This document shows, one piece after another, positions 36,609 to 48,713 of a stretch of 64,000 nucleotides of DNA (position 1 is the stretch's first letter; each line of letters starts with the position of its first letter). The stretch covers positions 196,752-260,751 of the forward strand of contig NW_003314283.1 in assembly GCF_000143415.4 (NCBI RefSeq). Reading direction: 5' to 3'. The notes under the pieces are model-generated. The model searched no databases. It was not told the origin of the DNA and worked only from the letters and a program-made list of their open reading frames with translations. The translations under genes and the position numbers were made by a program. The stretch comes from Selaginella moellendorffii (taxonomy: Eukaryota > Streptophyta > Lycopodiopsida > Selaginellales > Selaginellaceae).

Positions 36609-38205
36609 TGTGAGAAACAAAACTGAGTGGAGCCAGAAGGGTGCCACGTGGTAGTGGCTGAAGCAAAAGCCAAACAAGCGTAACACATTTGGACTAAAAG
36701 CTTTGACTTGAAAGGTCGAGAGCGGGAGTGGAACTCCCAACAAAGTGCTCAAGGAATGAGCACGAAGCGAGCAATAAACGAAGCTCTAAAAAGGGACCCA
36801 AAAAGGACCAACCCATGACACGTGGAAGTGTCCGAGATGGACCCGAGATGGAGTCCGAGATGGAGTCTGAGATGGACAGAGATGGAGTCCGAGATGGACA
36901 AAGATGGAGTCCGAGATGGATCCGAGATGGAGTCCGATATAGACCCGAGATGGAGTTCGAGATGGACCCAAGATGGAGTTTGAGATGGAGTCCGAGATGG
37001 AGTCTGAGATGGACCCGAGATGGAATCCAAGATGGAGTCCGAGGACCCGAGATGGAGTCCGAGGTCGAGACCGAGACCAAGACCGAGACCGAGACCAAGA
37101 TTGAGACAGAGACCGAGATCGGGATTGAGACCGAGACCAAGGCTGAGGCCGAGACCGAGCCCGAGTCTGAGTCTAAGTCCGAGTCCGAGTCCAAGTCCGA
37201 GTTTGAGTCTGGAAGGGTGAAAGCCCAAAGCGTTCGTCTCCCAGACCCTGGGGGGTTTGGTGAGCTCCAAAAGTATAGTAGGGGGAGGACTGCAATGGAG
37301 CCAGTTTGGCTAGGAAAGGCCAGTTTGGCCCAGAAAGGATGTACCCAGTGTTGGGTGATGAGCTGGCCACTGGGAAGTCCAAGACTAGAGTGAACACAGA
37401 CCGACAAGCGGGGTAGCTTGGTGAAGTGTTCAAGAGCTGGCTCTAGTTCCCCTGGGAGATCGACTGGCCGATGCTCCCAGTCCAAGTATGGGTGGCACTA
37501 CCTACTTGGATACTAGGTGTGGCTCAACGGAACCTCGCTCTAAACCCACGGCTAGAGCACCCAAAGAAAGAAGGTGGGGAGAGTACCCATGAGGCTCGCG
37601 TAAGGCCACGGTGTTCCGAAATGTTATCCCAAAGTCCCAGACGGTGAAAAGGAAGAGGAGCAATCCTCTAGTGCAATGACCAAGGATATAGTCACATGGT
37701 GAGGAGGTCCCAAAGGACAGTGGGACTTAGAGGTCGGGCCTGCAGGCCTTGATCCGATGGCAGTGTTAGCGAACATGGCCATAGACAGAAAGGGACTTGG
37801 TGGGGACCGGAAAAAAGAGGTTGGGGAAGGCTATTCCCCATTTGTGAGCATCCTAAGGATGCTAAGGAGTGGATCTAGGATGATCACTCATAGACGGAAG
37901 GCCTAGTCTTGGAGAGACGGGATTGCAATGCAGGTGGTGTTGGACCATTGATGTAACCAAGGTGAATGGGCATGGATTAGCGTAATGGGCTGGTATGTTG
38001 GTGGTACCTTAGGGTGTCAATCATGGGATTAGACACGTAGAGCACTCGGACCAAGCGCAAAGGTTGAGTGGCATGGATGCTATTCTTGGGGTTGGCAAGC
38101 CCCAAGTCTGGAGTTGGACTTATGGAGGTTGTGAATAAGACTCCTCCAAGTGGTTAGAGGTATGGTTAAGTGACTAAAGTAGAATGGAAAATTTAGTCTC
38201 TTACA
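36609..38205 (+). mobile_element. Alpha solo LTR
   Basis: Begins TGTGAGAAAC and ends GTCTCTTACA, in plus orientation, with exact 5-bp duplications ATAGG at 36604-36608 and 38206-38210. No internal sequence remains, as expected after LTR-LTR recombination. The paralogous segments at about 52750 and 58645 are uninterrupted (CACATA(A/G)GTTC), showing the empty site. Its simple-repeat block is shorter and more degenerate than in the full-length element. Confidence 0.95.
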
Positions 38206-38583
38206 ATAGGTTCACCTCAACACAAATTCTCATGATCTAACAATATGCTTAAGCATCAAACATCTTTGCCCATATATCCAACATCTAACACCGATATCCG
38301 CAAAATGCAAAGTGAACATCTAAGGCTTAATCATGAAGACCATATCTTCGGACATCCACAATGCACTAACATTCTTCTTCAACAAACTTTAAGATCCAAT
38401 GTGAAGCCAAAACACTAACAAAAAAAATGACATGGAAAATCAAGTTCTAAGGAAAATTCCTCACTCGAACAATAATGCTACTTCCACTAACACAAGTGTT
38501 AGCGATATCAATATCTACACTACACACTTTCTCTATCCAATAACTTACTCCAAGTGTTAACAGATCAACTGATAAGCTATAGC

Positions 38584-38745
38584 TGTAGCGCACCTTATCT
38601 CTCTCCCCTTAAGCCAACTAGAAAAGGGGCAATTGCTTGATGAGAGAGCCCTTAGTGGCTATTTTATCCCCATTTATCCCCCAAGGTTCCAAGGATCCAC
38701 GGTGACAATATATCCAAATCTCATCCCATGATCACATGCGCTACA
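38584..38745 (-). mobile_element. Gamma solo LTR, 162 bp
   Basis: TGTAGCGCACC..GCGCTACA with exact duplications ATAGC at 38579-38583 and 38746-38750. Empty sites are seen in the paralogous stretches near 53140 and 59025. Confidence 0.92.
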
Positions 38746-40127
38746 ATAGCAAATGAATGCTACAACCCCTTTCCAACACTTCACGGCAAACCCTCAAAAA
38801 AGCAATGTACCAACTTAAGTTTAGCATAATGGACCACCATTGAGAATCCAGTCAAAGCTACTTCTATGCTACTTCGTGTAAGTACACTAACTTCACTATC
38901 AACAACTTTGGGGTTGATCATTGTTTGTCCAAGCAACTTCGTAAAACACATTACTCATTATCACATGAATATGATATAAGAAATCATAATGACTTGATCA
39001 TCAATTGAGCAACACCATGAGCAACACCTATGTCATTACTTCAAAAGTTTATGTGATTATCAAGTGCCAACTCGATTCAACAAAATGCAACATAAATGCC
39101 ACACTCCATCAATAGAGATTTACAATACCCAACACCACTAACTTTTGTTCACAACACAGACAAGCTAAATGCCACACTCCACCAATAGAGATTTACAACA
39201 CTCAACACCACTAACTTTTGTTCACAACACAGACAAGCTAAATGCCACTCTCTATTTGACCAAACTCAACACTAATCCAACACCAAGCTACTCAAGGAGC
39301 AATAGCAAGGTTCTCGGAAAAGAATTGAGCATTGCAACCTAAGTCTTCCAATAGTAAGCCTAGACAAAATGGTTTAGCGTTTCACTGCTATCCACCCCAT
39401 AACTCACCATTTGTAAAACCATCATTTCCAACATGCATCAAGGTAGGGACTCTTGATTTCATGATGTGAACATGAGCAATAAGTTACACCTTGTTGCAAA
39501 TCGTCTCTTCAAGAAAAGAGAATGATTTACGTGTTTGATCCTTTGTCCCTGATAACTCTCTTTTCGGTCTCATCTTTCACTAAACCTCAAGCTTTCTTTT
39601 GCACTACTTTCAATCCAATTCAAGAAAAGTTTATGAGAGAGCACAACAATGACTACTTGAACCATTAGATTAATCCTTACAGTCTTGATTGATCCACTTA
39701 TAATCGTGCCTAGGAAGGATTCACTAGTGCCGTGCTAAAAAGCTACGAACCAACCTATTTGCCACTCATAGCAAACCTAGGGAAGGTTTACTTTCGCCTA
39801 CGGTACATGGAAAAACTAATGGAACCACCAATAGGCTAACATTAATCCTGCCTACTCAAAATGTAACCTTGAGTTGCTAATGTGCCTCACTCACGAGCCC
39901 AAGCTCAAACTCATGCAACCAGAACAATTTATTCCATCCTAAAAGCAAGCTCACATTATTATGGTACAAAAAGTTAACCCAAGTCCATACCCAAGGAACC
40001 AATGTGAAGCCTTTGCACCCAAACGTGTACGCACTCGGATCATCGTTTTCATCTCTGCATATGCAACAAGATTAGTTGCCCAATCTCATTGAATAGTACT
40101 CGCTGAGACTCATCCTCTGATACCAAA

Positions 40128-41215
40128 TGTAGCGCACGTGGTTTTGACCCTTTATCCTATGGTGATTTACCATAGGATAACACCACAAAATGGAAACTAA
40201 ACCCTCTTTATGCCACGTGACACATGCCATGTTTCACATGCCACGTGTCCATATGACAGTGGTGTGGAACCTGAGGTTCAAAGCCTTCGGCCACTGAACA
40301 AAGGAACGGTGCTAAACTCCCAAGCATGGAGTCAAGGAGCATTGGCACTGGAGCACGGAACGACTCCTGAGCATATAGCCCAAGGAGCAAAGGGACAGAA
40401 GCTTGGAGCAACTTGGAACAGTCCTAGAGTAATCAACATCCCAATGCCAGAACTAGCATGCAACATAGAACCAACTAGCATGGAATGGAACTTGGGCTTA
40501 GACCCAAGCCGAACATAGAACAAGGATAAGCACGCAAACGGGAGTTAAACTATGCCTTAGGTTAGTCGGCCATGCCCAACCTACCCACTATCCCTACTAT
40601 ACATTTGGAACACCCCCCCCCCCCGCCCTTCCCCGCTTGAGGGACACACGCTTTGGGCTTTCACCCCAAACCTCCCTTAGTATCAGGAGTTAATCTCTGG
40701 GACAAGCTCGAAATTTACTAATTATGGAATGGCGCTAGACACGGGACAAACACCATTGTGTTCAGGACAATCTTTACATTCCGTAAATATGCCAAATGAG
40801 CAAATCTAAACACTTTCCATAAATAGCATTTGGGACCAAAATGAGACTAACACAAAAGGCATGATAGCAAGGGTGTTTGGCAGACACAGTAAGCTATCAT
40901 CTAGTGATATTGAGGGACTAAACTCAATATCATGGGGGTTCCCAACACTAGCAAGTGCAAGTCAACAACATGAGTTTCTCGTCACTGTGCCAAGTATGCT
41001 TGACTAAATGACAACATAGGATTTCCTTCTTTAGTGCCCTTCCGATTTAAGTGCACATGTGATGACCAGTTTCTCAACTAGCTTAGGCAGAGACTAATAA
41101 CGGGTCCAACAATATTGACTACCTGCCGTCATAGCAGTAAGGAAAGAATATCTGAAAGGACTAGCCGATAGGTAACTTTTGATACCCAAAGTCACATTGG
41201 CAACACTAAGAGAAT
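40128..41215 (-). mobile_element. Beta LTR (5' LTR of beta copy A)
   Basis: 1,088 bp from TGTAGCGCACGTGG to ATTGGCAACA, in reverse orientation. It is preceded on the left by the PBS complement. It carries a run of 13 C near 40613-40625. Beyond it the gypsy integrase resumes at 41216. Confidence 0.9.
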
Positions 41216-41948
41216 CTGCTTTGAATAGAAATGTTGGAATACCATTCAATTGAGAAGGAAGTACCTAACAGTAGTTCCAAATGCACTAGCAAGAGCACTA
41301 ACTTCCTTTTCACAAATCAAGTAGTCAGAGGCAATAATGACATACTCATTATTACAAGTTAACCGTGGAAAAAGCCTTATTAGATCAAATGCCATCAACT
41401 CAAATTAACTCAAATTGCCCTTTTACAGCACGAGGGTGAGTATTATGAACACAATTACACACATATCGGATAATATCATATTTCATCTTCGGCCAATAAA
41501 AAGACCTATATAGCTTCTTTGTCACATGTTGATGTCTCATATGCCCGCCAAGATTAGAAGAGTTATGATCATGGAGAAACCTTGGAATAAATATTGAAAG
41601 TACCACCAGCTATAAATGATCATCAAGATCAATCCCAACAAAATAAAGAAAATTATCCTTCAGATGATCTTGAGAATGTAAAATGCAAAATGGCAAATCA
41701 TTACTAAGTGATGTAGGATTCTTAAACCATTCATGAAGCCTTTAGATCCATAATTCAACCTTTTAAGCCTCATAAACCTCATCAAGAGAAGGTAAATTTT
41801 GGTCTACACCTTGACAACACAGAATCTTCATCTAGAAAATCCATTGATGCTAGAACAATGCACTTGTCAGGAATAATAGAAGATAACGAAGAAGGGAGAG
41901 GAGCTTGAGAAAAGATGTTAGCATTAGCCATAAAACTCCTTGGGTGAT
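41216..41948 (-). mobile_element. Old Ty3/gypsy element, piece 4: RNase H end, integrase zinc finger and core start
   Basis: The minus strand reads YNFKVHHPRSFMANANIFSQ, matching the gypsy RNase H end (v-H-x-P-G-x-x-N-x-x-A-D-x-L-S-R). Then comes the HHCC integrase finger within 41400-41606: H and H in GGHMRHQH, FYWPKMKYDIIRYV, then C-N-C-V. Next is ELMAFDLIRLFP and VIIASDYL, which hold the first two catalytic aspartates of the integrase core. Stops and frame changes make it non-functional. Confidence 0.88.
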
Positions 41949-44915
41949 TGTAAGACACAAATCCCTAAGCCCCAAAGTGGAGCAAAAAGGGTGTCACATG
42001 GTAGTGGTTGAAGCAGAAGCCACTACCATTAGGACACATTAAGACATAACACATTAGGACTAAAAGCTTTGACTTGAAGAGTCAAGAGTGGGAGTGGAAC
42101 TCCCAATGGAGTGCTTAAGGAACGAGTGCGAAGTAAATAATAAGAGAGTCTCTAGAAAAGGGACCCGAGATGGAGTTCGAGATGAACCCGAGATGGAGTC
42201 CGAGATGGAGTCCGAGATGGACCCGAGATGGAGTCCGAGATGGAGTCCGAGATGGAGTCCAAGATGGAGTCCGAGATGGATTGAGATGGAGTCCAAGATG
42301 AAGTCCGAGATGGAGTCCAAGATGGAGTCCGAGATGGATTGAGATGGAGTCCAAGATGAAGTCTGAGATGGACTGAGATGGAGTCCGAGATGGAGTCCGA
42401 GATGGACCCGAGATGGAGTCCGAGATAGACTGAGATGGAGTCCAAGATGGACCTGAGATGGAGTCAAAGATGGACCCGAGATGGAGTCGGAGATGGATCA
42501 AGATGGACTGAGATGGAATCCGAGATGGACCCGAGATGGAGTCCGAAATGGACCCGAGATGGAGTCCAAGATAGACCCGAGATGGAGTCTGAGATGGAGT
42601 CCAAGATGGACCAAGATGGAGTCCAAAATGGAGTCTGAGAAGGACCCGAGATGGAGCCCGAAGTCAAGACCGAGACCAGAACTAAGACCAGAACTAAGAC
42701 CGAGACCAAGGCCGAGGCCAAGATCGAGACTAAGACCGAGGACTGAGACCGAGTCTGAGTCCGAGTCCAAGCCTGAGCCCGAGCCTAAGTCCGAGTCTGA
42801 GTCCAAGGTGAAAGCCCAAAGCATTCATCTCCCAAACCCTGGGAGGTTTGGTGAGCTCCAAAAGTATAGTAGGGGGAAGACTCCAGTGGAATTAATTTGG
42901 CCAGGAAAGGCTAGTGTGACCAAGGAAGGCTATACCCACGTGGTGGGTGATCATAAAACCACTGAGGAGTCCAAGGCTAGAGTGAATACAGACAAACAAG
43001 CAAGGTAGCTTGATGAAGTGTTCAAGAGCCGACTTTAACTCCCCTGGGAGATCGAATGGTTGATGCTCTCAATCCAAGTGTGGGTAGCACTACCTACTTG
43101 GAAACCTGGTGTGGCTCATTGGAACTGCGCTCTAGCCACATAGCTAGGGCACATAAAGGCAGAAGGTGGGGAGAGTACCCATGAGGCTCGCGTAAGGCCA
43201 CGGTGTTTTGAAATGTCATCCCAAAGCCCCAGACTATGGAAAAGAAGAGGAGCAGTCCTCTAATGTAATTATAAGGAACCAACTCCCCGAGGTGTCGTAG
43301 GCTAAAGGATCCCCAAAAGCATGACCAAAACGATAAAGAGTTTCCGAGTCTGAGATCAAGTCCAAGATTGACTCTGAGACCGAGTTCGAGATAGAGTTTG
43401 GGATTGAGTTCGAGGCCGACTCCGAGACCGAGATCGAGACCGAGTTCAAGATAGAGGAGGGTTGGGTCTGAGACCGAGTCCGAGGTCAAGTCTGAGGTTG
43501 AGTCCGAGATCAAGTCCGAGGTCGAGTCCGAGATCAGGTTCGAGACCGAGTCCGAGATCAAGTTCGAGGTTGGGTCCGAGATCGAGTCCGAGATCGAGTC
43601 TAAGACCGAGTCCAAGTACTAATACAAGTCGAGGGGTGAAAGCCCAAAGTGTGTGTCTCCCGGGGGGGGAGGGGGCTGTAGGGGGTTCCAAAAGTATAGT
43701 AGGGATAGTGAGGTCTAGGAACCAGTCTTGAAGGAACTCTCTAGTGGTGCTTCCAAACTAACTTGAGGTTTAGACTGAGGCCGAGGGGCCTTGGATGGGA
43801 GTGAGCATGGACTCGGATGTGGCCAGAGGGGCCACCCAAGGAAGTGCTCAAGAGCAACTCCCACTCCTGGAAAGGAAACCGACTGTGGTGCTCCTAGTTC
43901 ATGTGGAGTGGTGCCCCACTTGAGTACCTTGTGGCTCATTGGTCCTCACCCTTCCTAGGGGCTTGGGCCTTCCCTTTGGGATGGAAGTGAGGGGGTAGAA
44001 GTACCCATACCGGGCCGTTAGGCCACGATGTTTCCCCCGGCGTCCCGGAGCAAGTGTTGCACCTAAGGCTTGGGATTTAAAGGGTCCCATAATCAAGCCT
44101 TGTTGTACCAAGGGATGTTAGAAACTTGAAGGCTTGGTGTGTTTGGCTACTTGTGCTTGCAGGGAGTGTATCCAAACTTTAAGTCCAGTTTAACCCAGGG
44201 AGGGGGATTGGGAGAGATTTGGGAATCTGTGGATAGATGGCTAACGCTCCGTTGCTCGTGTAGTTGAAACTAAGTAGGACCAAGTAGGAGCTGGTATAAT
44301 AGGTGGGAACCTTGGCGAGGGAACTTAACAAAGGCCAAGGCGGTGGTGGTTGGATAGACGGGGTAAACTGGCAAATTGGAAATGAAAAACTTATAACTTA
44401 CAATAGTGACTAAAGATACGGTCACATGGTGAGGAAGTCCTAGAGAACAGTGGGACTTAGTGGTCGAGCCTTTGGGCCTTGCCCCAATGGCAGTGTTAGC
44501 AAGCATGGCCATGGATGAAGAGGGACTTGGTAGGGACGGAAGAAAAGACATTGGGGAAGGGTGTTCCCTATGCCTCTAGGCATTCTAAGGGTGCTAATGT
44601 ATGGTCAAGGGATGACCACTCATGGATGGATGGCCAGTCTTTGAAAGATAGGATTGTGATGCAAGTGGTGTTGGATCACCAATGTGACAAAGGTGAATGG
44701 GCATGGCTTTAGCATAACGAGCTGATATGTCAGTAGTACGTCTGGGTGTCAATCAGGGGATCGGATACGTAGAGCACTTAGACCAGGTGCAAAGTATGAA
44801 TGGCATGGATGTCATGCTTGAGGCTCGCAAGCCCTAAGTCCAGAATAGGACTTATGGAAGTTGTGAGTGAGACTCCTCCATGATTGAAATAGAATGAAAA
44901 ATTTAATCGCTTACA
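41949..44915 (+). mobile_element. Alpha solo LTR, older, interrupted by a delta LTR
   Basis: Begins TGTAAGACACAAATCCC and ends TTAATCGCTTACA, with exact duplications GTGAT at 41944-41948 and 44916-44920. The gypsy reading resumes on the other side. It carries a long GAGATGGAGTCC-type array at 42165-42660. The piece 43264-44402 is a separate insertion. Confidence 0.92.
43264..44402 (+). mobile_element. Delta LTR-like element inside the alpha solo LTR
   Basis: About 1.14 kb beginning TGTAATTATAAGG and ending CTTATAACTTACA, so the two ends form a near-perfect inverted repeat of about 12 bp. The interior is LTR-like and distantly related to alpha: GAGTCCGAG-type repeats, GTGAAAGCCCAAAG, and CCAAAAGTATAGTAGGG. 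No exact target duplication is seen (TCTAA/ATAGT), so the edges could be off by a few bases. Other alpha copies lack the insert. Confidence 0.75.
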
Positions 44916-45163
44916 GTGATGAACCTTGAAATTATATATCTAAAGCTTCAAAGCCTACTAAATAGTACAACCAACCAAATTTTTCTACTTCAATAATGAA
45001 GTAACTACAACATAATCACTTTTTAGTAATATCCGAGAACCATGCAAATATGTATAAAACTTCTTAAAACCCTAAACTACTATTAACACTTCTCTATTGT
45101 GGAGTAGTTCACCATCGCTAGTTGTAATATATGGCTGATGTACAATGGGATGACACTGATCAG
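44916..45163 (-). mobile_element. Old Ty3/gypsy element, piece 3: RNase H
   Basis: The minus strand reads CHPIVHQPYITTSDGELLHNR-like sequence followed by EVLIVV and YLHGSRILLKSDY. This corresponds to the h-P-I-a-y-x-S-R, E-L-L-A-I-V and y-l-x-g-x-x-F-x-l-x-t-D-H blocks of gypsy RNase H. It continues from piece 2 across the solo LTR, at the duplicated ATCAG. Confidence 0.82.
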
Positions 45164-47426
45164 TGTCACAAATATGACTGTGGGTATCAAAAGTTATCTA
45201 TTAGCTAGTACTTTTGAATATTCTTTCCTTACTACCACAACAGCAAAAGTGTAACGCACGTGGTTTTTACCTTTTATTTTATGGTGGTTTACCATAGGAT
45301 AACTACAAAGTGGAATCTAAACCCTCCATGTGCCACATGTCATATGCCATGTGTCCAAAGGACAATGGTGTGGAACCCAAGTTTCAGGGCCTTGGACCAC
45401 TGAATGAAGGAACGGTGCCAAACTCCCAAGCACAGAGCCAAAGAGTAATGGCATTAGAGCATGGAACGACTCCCAAGCATATAGCCCAAGAAGTGAAGGG
45501 ACAAAAGCATAAAGCAACTTGGAACAGTCCTAGAGCAACCAGCATCCCAATGCCAGGACTAACATGCAAAACAGAGCTAAACGAAGTCTAACGCTATTTT
45601 GGCATATCGGTGGCCTAACATAAGGACATGGGTACTCCACCAACTAGCATGGAATAGAACTTAGGCTTAGACCTAAGTTGGATGCAGAACAAAGACAAGC
45701 ATGCAATGGGAACTAAATTATTCCTTAGGTTAGTCAGCCATGCTTAACCTACCCACTATCCCTACTATACATTTAAAACCCCCCAATTCCCCCCCCCCCC
45801 CGCCCTCCCCCCTTGAGGAACACACGCTTTAGGCTTTCACCCCAAGCCTCCCTTAGTATTAGGAGTTAATCTCTGGGACAAGTTCGAAACCTACTAAATA
45901 TGGAATGTCCTTAGATTGCGAATTTGGACATGGGACAAACACCATTGTGTTCAAGACAATCTCTACATTCCATAGATATGCCAAATGAGCAAATCTAGAC
46001 ACTTTCCATAAATAACATTTGGGATTATAATAAGACTAACATAAACGGCATAATAGTGAGGGTGTTTGGCAGACATGGTAAGCTATAATCTAGTGATATT
46101 GAGGGATCAAGCTCAATATCATGGAGGTGCTTGATACTAGCAAGTGCAAGTCAATGACACAAGTTTCTCAAATCAAGCTGAGTATGTTTAGCAAGAAACA
46201 CATAGGGTTCCTACCTTATGTTTATCCAATTTAAGTACATAGTCATTGACTAGTTTCTCAACTAGCTCAAGTGGGAAATTGATAACGGGTCCAACAATAC
46301 TGACCTCCTACCGTCGTGGCAATAAAGAAAGAGTATCCGTAAGGAGTGGCCGATAGATAACTTTTGATACTTGAAGTCACATTTGCAACAAAAAGGTTGG
46401 TATTGCTAGTTTCTTTTTTAGTCTCCGCCTAAGCTAATTGAGAAATTGGTCATTATATATATACTTATGTTGGATAAACATAAGGTAGGAACTCCTATAT
46501 GTTTCTTGCTGAGCATACTCAACCTGATATGAGAAACTTATATATTGGTTTGCATATACTAGTGTTATGAACTTTTGCAATATTGAGCTTGGTCCCTCAA
46601 TATTCACCAAATGATACCTTACCATGTCTAACAAACACCCTTACTATCATGCACCTTGTGTTAGTCTCGTTTGGTCTCAATTACTATTTATAGAAAGTAT
46701 CTAGATTTATTAATTTGGCATATCTCTGGAATGTAGAGATTGTCTTGAATATGATGGTGTTGGTCCCGCATCTAAATTCAAAATTTAACGCTATTCCATA
46801 TTTAGTAAGTTTCAAGTTAGTCCTAGAGACTAACTTCTGAAGCTAAGGGTGAAAGCCTAAAGCATGCGTTTGCTACAGGGGGCTGGGGCTGTGGGGGGTT
46901 CCAAATGTATAGTAGATAGTGGGTAGGTTAGGCATAGCTGAGTAACCTGAGGCATTGTCTAGCTCTTGCTTGTGTGTTTGTCTTTGTTTTGTGTTCAGCT
47001 TTAGTATAAGCCTAAAGTCCACACCATGTAGCTAGTGAAATACCTATATCCTCATGTTAAACCACTAATATGCTGAAATAATACTTGGCTCTATTTTTAG
47101 TGCTAGTCCTAGCATTAGGATGTTTGATGCTCTAGAACTATTCCTATATCGCTTTGTAATCTTGTCTTTTCGCTCTTTGGGCGGAATACTTAAGAATCAT
47201 TCCGTGCTTTATTTCTTTCACTCGGCTTCAAGTTTAAGAGTTTAACTCCGTTCCTTCATTTAGTGGCCTAAGGCCCTAAAATTTGAGTTCCACTCCACTA
47301 TCTTTAGATATATGGCATGTGGCACGTGGCATATGACATATGGCATATGGAAGATTTAAGTTCCGTTTCGTGATTATCATATGACAAATCATCATAAAAT
47401 AAAGGGTGAAAACCACATGCATTACA
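45164..47426 (+). mobile_element. Beta solo LTR (outer), split by an inverted beta solo LTR
   Basis: Begins TGTCACAAATATGAC and ends CACATGCATTACA, with exact duplications ATCAG at 45159-45163 and 47427-47431. The two parts, 45164-45249 and 46396-47426, join into one plus-orientation beta LTR when the nested copy and one AAAAG are removed. Confidence 0.93.
45250..46390 (-). mobile_element. Beta solo LTR (inner), inverted relative to its host LTR
   Basis: Begins TGTAACGCACGTGG and ends ATTTGCAACA, with exact duplications AAAAG at 45245-45249 and 46391-46395. Together with 46396-47426 it makes a head-to-head inverted repeat of about 1 kb. It includes a run of C near 45787-45800. Confidence 0.93.
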
Positions 47427-48190
47427 ATCAGGCACACTCATACTCTTTTGCATTAAAACACCCCCAAGACTAATATCCGAAGCATCCATATGCAAAATAA
47501 AAGATTTAGTGTATTCAAAATGCACCAAAACTAAAGGAGTTGTCAATAAGTCTTTAAGATTCATAAATATATATTTGCAATCCTCATACCAAAATGAAAG
47601 ATGATATTGATGACTTTAACAATGTTTGCAATAATGCAATATGATAAAAAAGATGATCAATAAAACAACTAAAATACTGCACCTTACCCAAAAGCATTAT
47701 AATTTATACACTTCGGAATAGAAAAATTTTGAACGACTACAAATTTGTCAAGATCAACTTACAAACCTTTATGAGAAATATGGTACCTAAGATAAGTCAT
47801 ATCCTTGGACCCAAATATACACTTCAACTGCTTCAACTTTAGACTAACTTTCCACAACCAATTTAACACCTTCCAAACATCATGGAAATGCTCCTTTTAC
47901 ATCTTTTTTAAGTGGATCAAGACATTATCAATAAAGTCAACAATCACCTTTGACATACTGCAAAGAATTTAGTCCATCATCCACTAAAAAGTCATTACAA
48001 CATTGTTCAAATTATTTAGCATTACTAAGAACTTATATAAACAAAATTATGTATGAAAAGCAGTCTTGGGAACATCATTTTCGACCATCAGCACTTGCCA
48101 GTACCCAGAAGTAAAATCTAACTTGATAAACCAATAATTTTTCTTTAAAAATACAAAAGATTATCATTGTGAGGAATAAAATACACATCT
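47427..48190 (-). mobile_element. Old Ty3/gypsy element, piece 2: reverse transcriptase palm to RNase H
   Basis: The minus strand, with stops and frameshifts, reads KLDFTSGYWQVLMV and ENDVPKTAF, then VDFIDNVLIHLKK, which is the catalytic box (usually I-D-D-I-L) with the second aspartate changed to asparagine. Next are YLRYHISHKGL and, at 47432-47564, NLKDLLTTPLVL and HMDASDISLGGVLMQ, the RNase H entry with its D-A-S. The element is dead. Confidence 0.9.
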
Positions 48191-48713
48191 TGTAACACAC
48201 GTGATTTTGACCCTTTATCCTATGGTGATTTACCATAGGATAACACCACGAAGTGGAACCTAAACCCTCTTTATGCCACGTGACACATACCACATGTCAT
48301 ATACCACGTGTCCAAAGGACAGTGGTGTGGAACCCGAGGTTCAGGGCCTTGGGCCACTAAACATAGGAACGGTGCCAAACTCCCAAGCATGGAGCCAATG
48401 AGTGATAGTACCCGACCATGGAGCAACTCCTGAGCTTACAGCCCGAGGAGCGAAAGGATAGGAGCCTGGAGCGACTTGGAACAGTCCTGGAGCAACTAGC
48501 ATCCCAATGCCAAGACCAACACGCAAAACAAAGCCAAATGGAGTTTGGCATTATTTCGGCATACCGGTGGCCTAACGCAAGGACATGGGTACTCCACCAG
48601 CTAGCATGGAATGGAACTTAAGCTTAGACCCAAGCCGAACGCAGAACAAAGACAAGCACGCAAGCGGGAGTTAGACTATGCCTCAAGTTGACCGCTATGC
48701 CTAGACTATGCCG

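Larger units (their letters stand above)
33483..40127 (-). mobile_element. Beta copy A internal region, with nested solo LTRs
   Basis: From about 33640 to 40127 this matches, at very roughly 85-90% by eye, the internal regions of beta copy B (50727-54401) and the composite gamma element (56018-60478). The site next to the right LTR (40115-40127) reads TTTGGTATCAGAG in element sense, the plant initiator-Met PBS. No gag or pol motif is recognisable on either strand; open frames are under 90 codons. An alpha solo LTR (36609-38205) and a gamma solo LTR (38584-38745) are nested inside. Its first 150 bp (33483-33640) is not shared with copy B. Confidence 0.75.

Noticed and set aside
24222-41215. 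Exact target duplication for beta copy A
   Set aside because: Outer flanks CAAAG(G) and CTAAG differ. The insertion is inferred only from gypsy continuity, so I do not claim a duplication here.
42060-42640. Overlapping HLGLHLG and EMESEMD frames
   Set aside because: Degenerate GAGATGGAGTCC array of an alpha solo LTR; no gene.
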